From Pisolithus tinctorius (taxonomy: Eukaryota; Basidiomycota; Agaricomycetes; Boletales; Pisolithaceae): a stretch of 64,000 nt of DNA. Shown here in pieces: positions 59,301 through 64,000 of the stretch (positions within the stretch are counted from its first letter, which is position 1; each line of letters begins with the position of its first letter). The translations under genes and the position numbers were made by a program. The notes under the pieces were generated by a model, which saw nothing but the letters and a program-made list of their open reading frames with translations, searched no databases and was not told the origin of the DNA. The DNA is taken from NCBI GenBank assembly GCA_024663395.1, contig JANFAH010000005.1, forward strand, positions 496,001-560,000, read 5' to 3'.

Positions 59301-60646
59301 TCGTTGCGCCTGTAACTCGAGCTGTCGACAAACTCATTGGGTGGCGCGTCAAACTTACCTGATACCATAATATCTCAAGCTGGTAAGACAGAGACATCAT
59401 CTCTACAGCAATCTGGGAAAACGTCCTTCATGACAAGACAGCAAGCTACTCACGGAGAAAATTGTACAATCGCACGAGCGGTGCGTCAACTGTTCCCTCC
59501 GGAAGCTTGGGTCTTTCGGGCTTCTCGATGTTTGACAGCACCTCTGAAGTCGCCTCTGCGGTCTCTGGGAAGGGAAGATAGCATGCCATACGTGCATCAG
59601 CTTCATCGGCAATATGTCGTTTCAGTATTCCAGTGGGCTCTTGTGGGAATTCTTAGGCAAGAGTTAGCGCCAGCACCGTTATAACCTGACCGGCGTACCT
59701 CGATTTCCGGTCGTATCGCCCCCCACTTTAAAGAGAAACTTTACACCAACGAAGAACCACCCATCGTCTTTTTCGGCGCCACGCAAACATATGGAGGTTT
59801 CGAATAGTTTTGGCACAATGAAATGTACCCTACCACCGGCTAAACCGCAGTTAAAATACTTTCGCCTTCATACACGAGCAATACCGTGACAGTACCAATT
59901 CGGTGTTGAGACATCTCAATGGGTATTATCTCAGTCATTCGGAGGCGATAACGGATTGTATCTTCCATGGCATTCAAAGTTTTTATTACCTCGGCATCCG
60001 TCAGAGGGGGGACGGGAATGAAGGATTTCTGCACCCAGTGCCATGAGTTCAAATGCCAAGTACAATGGGGTGTGTTCAACCTTGATCGCGGACGGCAATC
60101 TCTTGTAGGTCCCTGAGGTTAGCACGTCAAGAGAGGTGAGAAGATCGTGGTTTCGAAGTCTGAGATGAGACTGAGAGAATTTTCCAGTTAGGTAAATACG
60201 ACACCTACCTCGCAGGATCCAAGCTCTCTTTTGCGTAAGTCAGGCGGTCAATGACATCCAGGAACTGCTGGTTCTGATTCATTAAAAACGCAGTTATATT
60301 CTATGGAAGTGAGATACAGCTGAAAAGGTAGAACGTCGATCGCTATTCACCATGCATGTCTGGACGGTGTCCGCGTCCCGTGCCCATTTCATGACAGCGT
60401 ACAATTTGACGACCTGCTTCTTCGTCTTCACCACCCAGTCAGCCAATGTCCGCTTTCGTGCGGCGTCCGACATGTTGGGCAAACTATGACGAGGTCATGT
60501 CAGCTTAAACAGTAGAGGATTAAGGGATAGACTGACGTCTCTGCGAGTTCGACCAGTTCAGCATAGGTCGCTTGCGCTACCCTGGACAACAATTCTCCTA
60601 GATGAACTTGTCCGTCACAGACGACGGGAAGCTCCATCTCGAACAT
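56349..60646 (-). CDS. MED14: Mediator complex subunit 14
   Basis: The architectural subunit linking Mediator head, middle and tail modules for RNA polymerase II transcription. The N-terminus is diagnostic: MELPVVCDGQVHLGELLSRVAQATYAEL (ATG 60646 or 60637), then LPNMSDAARKRTLADWVVKTKKQVVKLYAVMKWARDADTVQTCM, QFLDVIDRLTYAKESLD and TSGTYKRLPSAIK across introns. The blocks TIRYRLRMTEIIPIEMSQHRI and FTVPKLFE-like CLRGAEKDDGWFFVGVKFLF are also typical. The body continues through many short exons to VLRALHERVLKKLKE with stop at 56349-56351. More than ten introns are present, and I did not fix every junction. A promoter of less than 200 bp separates it from a small divergent frame at 60824. Confidence 0.88.
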
Positions 60647-60823
60647 GGCTCCGGTACAATGTACCGGGTGCACAATGGACAGTGGCTATGGGCAAAGCCT
60701 GATGTGATGCTTACTAAGCCACATCTGAGACGTTCAGGGGAACTTCCAGAAAGAACTCAAAAACCAAGTTTAACGTTCAACTAGTATTATCACTGAACAA
60801 GCACATGTTATTGTGGTTAAACT

Positions 60824-60955
60824 ATGGAAAAACACCCTACGCCACCATCAACGGACCTCATCACACCTGACAACCCTACCCAAACCGAAACAGAAGCCGT
60901 TGTCGAAAAAAAGACGTTCAGAGACCTCACTCTCGGTACAAGGGCCGGAAAGTGA
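60824..60955 (+). CDS. Possible small gene or first exon divergent to MED14
   Basis: Met 60824 opens MEKHPTPPSTDLITPDNPTQ...TFRDLTLGTRAGK, ending in TGA at 60953-60955. The same frame resumes downstream (PFGGYVRDVVPASRALSIWP...SAVGMSVLPSFFSY...) to a TAG near 61190, so this may be a first exon or a frame broken once. I do not recognise the product. Confidence 0.3.
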   Translation: MEKHPTPPSTDLITPDNPTQTETEAVVEKKTFRDLTLGTRAGK

Positions 60956-61537
60956 AATCGCCGACACATTACTCACCACACTCCTCCGCTTGGTCCCTTC
61001 GGTGGTTACGTTCGTGACGTTGTGCCTGCATCTCGCGCCCTTTCTATCTGGCCATCTGCTCCAAGCGCTGTCGGCATGTCAGTATTACCCTCGTTCTTCT
61101 CGTACATCAACACCACCATTGCAAGGAAGTCGCGACGGAGAAGCATGGAGTCAAGTGGAATGAGTTTTCCTTATCTCGTTCGGGGCTAGCATGCAATCAG
61201 GCTAGCTGACTCTTTTTGTCCCTTCGTCCGCCTCCTTCCAGACCTTCCAGCGGTCACTCTTAGCCTTCGCACTCCCATCCGGCTTATCTGATGCGTCACG
61301 ACGCGGGCCAAGACCAGTGACTGCCCCTAATTTAGGTTAATATTAATAGTTTGGCGGCATCCGCCGACATATGAAATACCCCTTTTAAGCCATCTTGCCA
61401 CGCGTGGGTGATGCGAGGCAGCCTGAAAGCCGCGCGGCATCTAATACTCCCCAGCCCTCTTCCGAAAGCCTTCGCCGACTCAGGTTGCCAGTCTGGGCCC
61501 AGGTTACTTGATATCACCACCTTTACGGTCGTGAAAC

Positions 61538-62317
61538 ATGGCACTTCCGCCGACCAGTAGACCATCGGCAGTCTTCATCTCGCTGGCATTTACATTGACG
61601 GTCAACGGCCACTACATACCTATGATACGCCGCTCAGCAATCCCCGAAATTGGAGGCTCGCAGGCCGGTATGACCTTCATTTTCTCTCTATGTAATAACC
61701 GTCCTAACTTTCACTCAGGTTTTATTGGGCTCGTGGTATTTCTCGGCGTGTTAATAGTGGTGTGCTGCAGCGCAGTATATTATCTTTTGCGGCACCACGA
61801 ACCCACCGACCAGGATCGGGTTCTTCGTCGAGAGCGGAGTCACCGACGCAGAACGGAACTCGACCCCTCCTCGGGATCATCCCTCGGAGACAAATTCAAG
61901 CAATCATGGGAAAGGGTTCGCCATGGCAGGCGACGAGGTGGAAGTGGTTGGATGAAAGCAGGCTCTGGTGATGCATGGGAGTCTACCTCAAGCAACGGGA
62001 ACATGAAATCCAATGAATTTGGGGTAAGCGGCGGACAAGTGCCAAAACATATCGAAAATACTAGCTGCACGAGTACTGCCGAATCACCATTGTCTGATTC
62101 GGGGAACGGTCTTGTTTCTGCCGATTACCGTGATCCATTCAACGAAGAATCGCCCGTCTCGCAAACATCCCCTGCGAGCATGAAGATCGTGCGTTCTCTG
62201 TCTCCGTTTTCCATGACTTCTTCCAGGGAGGACGTCGACGAAGACGATGACACTCACTGTCGCCATCCCTCAATGTTTTCTACGGCATCGGGGACGAGGT
62301 TTATTGAACACTTGTAG
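61538..62317 (+). CDS. Single-pass membrane protein with disordered cytosolic tail
   Basis: Two exons, 61538-61667 and 61719-62317. The 51 bp intron has a textbook branch site (CCTAACT) and acceptor, and being a multiple of three it does not close the frame. The N-terminal 25 residues (MALPPTSRPSAVFISLAFTLTVNG) look like a signal peptide, followed by a short lumenal stretch and one membrane helix (GFIGLVVFLGVLIVVCCSAVYYLL, about residues 45-68). A basic Arg/His cluster and a long Ser/Gly/Asp-rich tail then follow, with SPLS/SPFS sites that could be phosphorylated. The total is about 242 aa. The layout resembles small single-pass sensors or adaptors, but I cannot name a function. Confidence 0.65.
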   Translation: MALPPTSRPSAVFISLAFTLTVNGHYIPMIRRSAIPEIGGSQAGMTFIFSLCNNRPNFHSGFIGLVVFLGVLIVVCCSAVYYLLRHHEPTDQDRVLRRERSHRRRTELDPSSGSSLGDKFKQSWERVRHGRRRGGSGWMKAGSGDAWESTSSNGNMKSNEFGVSGGQVPKHIENTSCTSTAESPLSDSGNGLVSADYRDPFNEESPVSQTSPASMKIVRSLSPFSMTSSREDVDEDDDTHCRHPSMFSTASGTRFIEHL

Positions 62318-62589
62318 GCACTACTAGTCTGGCGTGTCGTATATTCCTTGGACCAGCTCACTTGCTAGCCACGTACCTTGTGCTAATTATTGTAAAATCC
62401 TCTAGTAACCAGTGCATTCCCAATGATGTCCTTGCCTTCCACTTATCGTTTTCCATTTTCTCCTCCCAGAATTTGGAAACAAGTTGAACCTTTATAAACT
62501 TGCATGACTTCTTCAAGTCGTAGACCGTCTGCACAGTAGCGGACGACTTGCTGCAGTCCAGTTTGACCCCTGCCAAATATTACACATGG

Positions 62590-62968
62590 GAAATTTCAGT
62601 ATTTTGATGTGAGCAAAAGATAATTCCAAAGCCAAATGCAGAGTATTATCTCCTGATATAGTAATATCTATAATGCATGACTCTATATTTGGAGGTGTTG
62701 TAGAATATCCGCCAAAATGTGAATTTATGTTAGCAATTACAACGTCCCAAAAATGGAAAAGAAAAATTTATGTTTGGCTGTCATTTAAATTTTTGATAGT
62801 AAATTACACTTCCCATTTTCCATTTTTGGGACGTTTTAATTGCTAACATAAATACACATTTTGGCGGATATTCTACAACACCTCCAAATATAGAGTTATG
62901 CATTACAGATATTACTCTGCATTCGGCTTTGGAATTATCTTTTTGCTCACTTAAAATATTGAAATTTC
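62590..62968. repeat. 379 bp fold-back element (MITE-like inverted repeat)
   Basis: Arms of about 155-170 bp (62590 to about 62755 and about 62818-62968) are inverted copies with roughly 85-90% apparent identity by eye. Both carry GAAATTTCA...TTTTG, AAGATAATTCCAAAGCC, TTTGGAGGTGTTGTAGAATATCCGCCAAAATG and GTCCCAAAAATGGAAAA. The left arm has a short extra segment near 62645. The element is AT-rich, contains no gene and lies between two host genes. A clear target duplication was not found. Confidence 0.85.
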
Positions 62969-63244
62969 TCATTATGTGATATGTGTTCGGTTCCTGTACA
63001 CGCCACAGCTCTGGTAGTGATAGTGCTCATGTCTTGATCGTGGAAAGGCTTGATACTGCCCACAGTGTGAAGGACGGAGGCTGTGAGATTCTTTCTGATA
63101 TCACGACCCCACTTTTGTCCTACCCCGCAGCGTATTGTTATGTATTGCACACCACCGCCCCAACAGTCATCACTAGCTCTATTATACCCTACATTATCCT
63201 CCACTCTAACCAGCCCCGCAATCTACACGTAGTCGCTCGATAAC

Positions 63245-64000
63245 ATGTTTCGTAAATCAAAGGATCGCCCACATCCGCCCCCGAAATCGTCCCTCCTGTC
63301 TCCTCCCGGGTTCCAATACCAGTTGCCGGCTTCAGGAAGCAGGTTTACCGAGGACGAAGTCTCAGCTTTCTGGATCTCAGACTCCGGCAGTGAGGTCGCT
63401 TCTCAGGCTTCCTCCATTGCGAGGTCGAAACCCCAAGCGACGACCAAATCGCCAAAGTCGCCACGAAAAACACTCGCCGCCCTACACCATTTACCGGAAT
63501 TTGAGACGTCCAGTATTCGTACATTATCGGTACGTCCCCCCTTGCCCTGGACACAGTTCGAACAGGTGATCATATACGTTCAAGCTAGCCATATCAGCAT
63601 CAGACGTCCGTGTCATTTGTAACCTCGGCTTACGAGGCCGACTCTTTTACCGAGGATGACAGACTGAACATCAAGTCTGGTGAAGACCCGTGTTTATTCC
63701 TGATGTCCAAGGTTGCTCCCGAGGAAAGCCGCAATTGCCTGCTACTCTGGCAGACATCGCTTTCTCAGGATCGTAACGTGATTCGTGATACCATTCCACA
63801 GAAAAACGGTTTCGTCAAAACAGTTATGGAGGCGTTCAATAACCATCGTTGCCTTATCATTCGGCCGGATGACGTGTGGCTTGCTATCCTTCTACAATTC
63901 AGTGCTTTCGTGAACGCCGGTCGAACTACGGACGAAAGCTTCGCGATCAACTTGGGAGACAATCCTCACTCTGCAGATCCCTCAATTATAGCAGAGCAGA
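63245..64000 (+). CDS. DUF4419-family protein, partial (runs off the window)
   Basis: Start at 63245 (MFRKSKDRPHPPPKSSLL). A 74 bp intron (63530-63603) keeps phase, and the second exon is open to the window end. The N-terminus is Pro/Ser-rich and disordered. The second exon shows KNGFVKTVMEAFNNHRCLIIRPDDVWLAILLQFSAFVNAG, which is the conserved start of the DUF4419 domain (VxxAYNxHxxLxIRPDDVWLAILxQF). Function is unknown in fungi. About 225 residues are visible; the remaining domain lies to the right. Confidence 0.75.

Overview
The window is a stretch of a basidiomycete (Agaricomycete) nuclear genome. Evidence: short spliceosomal introns of about 45-60 bp throughout, conserved eukaryotic genes (Prp28, MED14, a plasma-membrane syntaxin, argininosuccinate lyase), chromodomain Ty3/Gypsy elements, PIF/Harbinger and an intron-bearing Helitron. 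The style of several element-linked ORFs reminds me of Boletales, but that is only an impression.

Region 1 (1-28.4 kb) is a nested graveyard of transposable elements. A Ty3/Gypsy chromovirus (pol at the left edge, 3' LTR at 6412-7125) carries an antisense accessory gene between pol and the LTR. That gene is split by a 1.86 kb TG...CA element ('R1') whose removal restores the reading frame exactly. Further right are Copia gag and pol remnants, a 1.56 kb LTR, three more R1 copies, a PIF/Harbinger element with two genes, and a second Gypsy gag-protease remnant on the minus strand. A 714 bp solo LTR with a perfect 5 bp target duplication and another R1 copy are inserted into that gag. Most of 7.1-28 kb looks strongly CpG-poor. 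Inactivating changes are repeatedly of the CpG-to-TpG/CpA type (CGA to TGA stops, RT YxDD to YxND). The solo LTR keeps its CpGs and is therefore probably young.

Region 2 (28.4-40.1 kb) holds host genes: a small EF-hand-like protein (-), the spliceosomal DEAD-box helicase Prp28 (+), a HAL/NPR1-type serine/threonine kinase with a very long C-lobe insertion (+), a gene-poor 2.7 kb stretch, and acireductone dioxygenase of methionine salvage (-).

Region 3 (about 40.3-50.7 kb) is a Helitron. Its Rep/Pif1-helicase gene runs leftward, has at least five introns and bears one clear nonsense codon. A 110 bp shared promoter separates it from a divergent, intact 369-aa gene of unknown function, followed by an unknown 154-aa gene and an F-box-like gene that may be cargo or host.

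Region 4 (50.9-64 kb) returns to compact host genes: argininosuccinate lyase (+), syntaxin Sso1-like (+), a FAR-17a/AIG1-like membrane protein (-), Mediator subunit 14 (-), a single-pass membrane protein (+), a 379 bp fold-back repeat (MITE-like), and the 5' part of a DUF4419 gene (+) cut by the window edge. The host genes have unrelated jobs and show no metabolic cluster.
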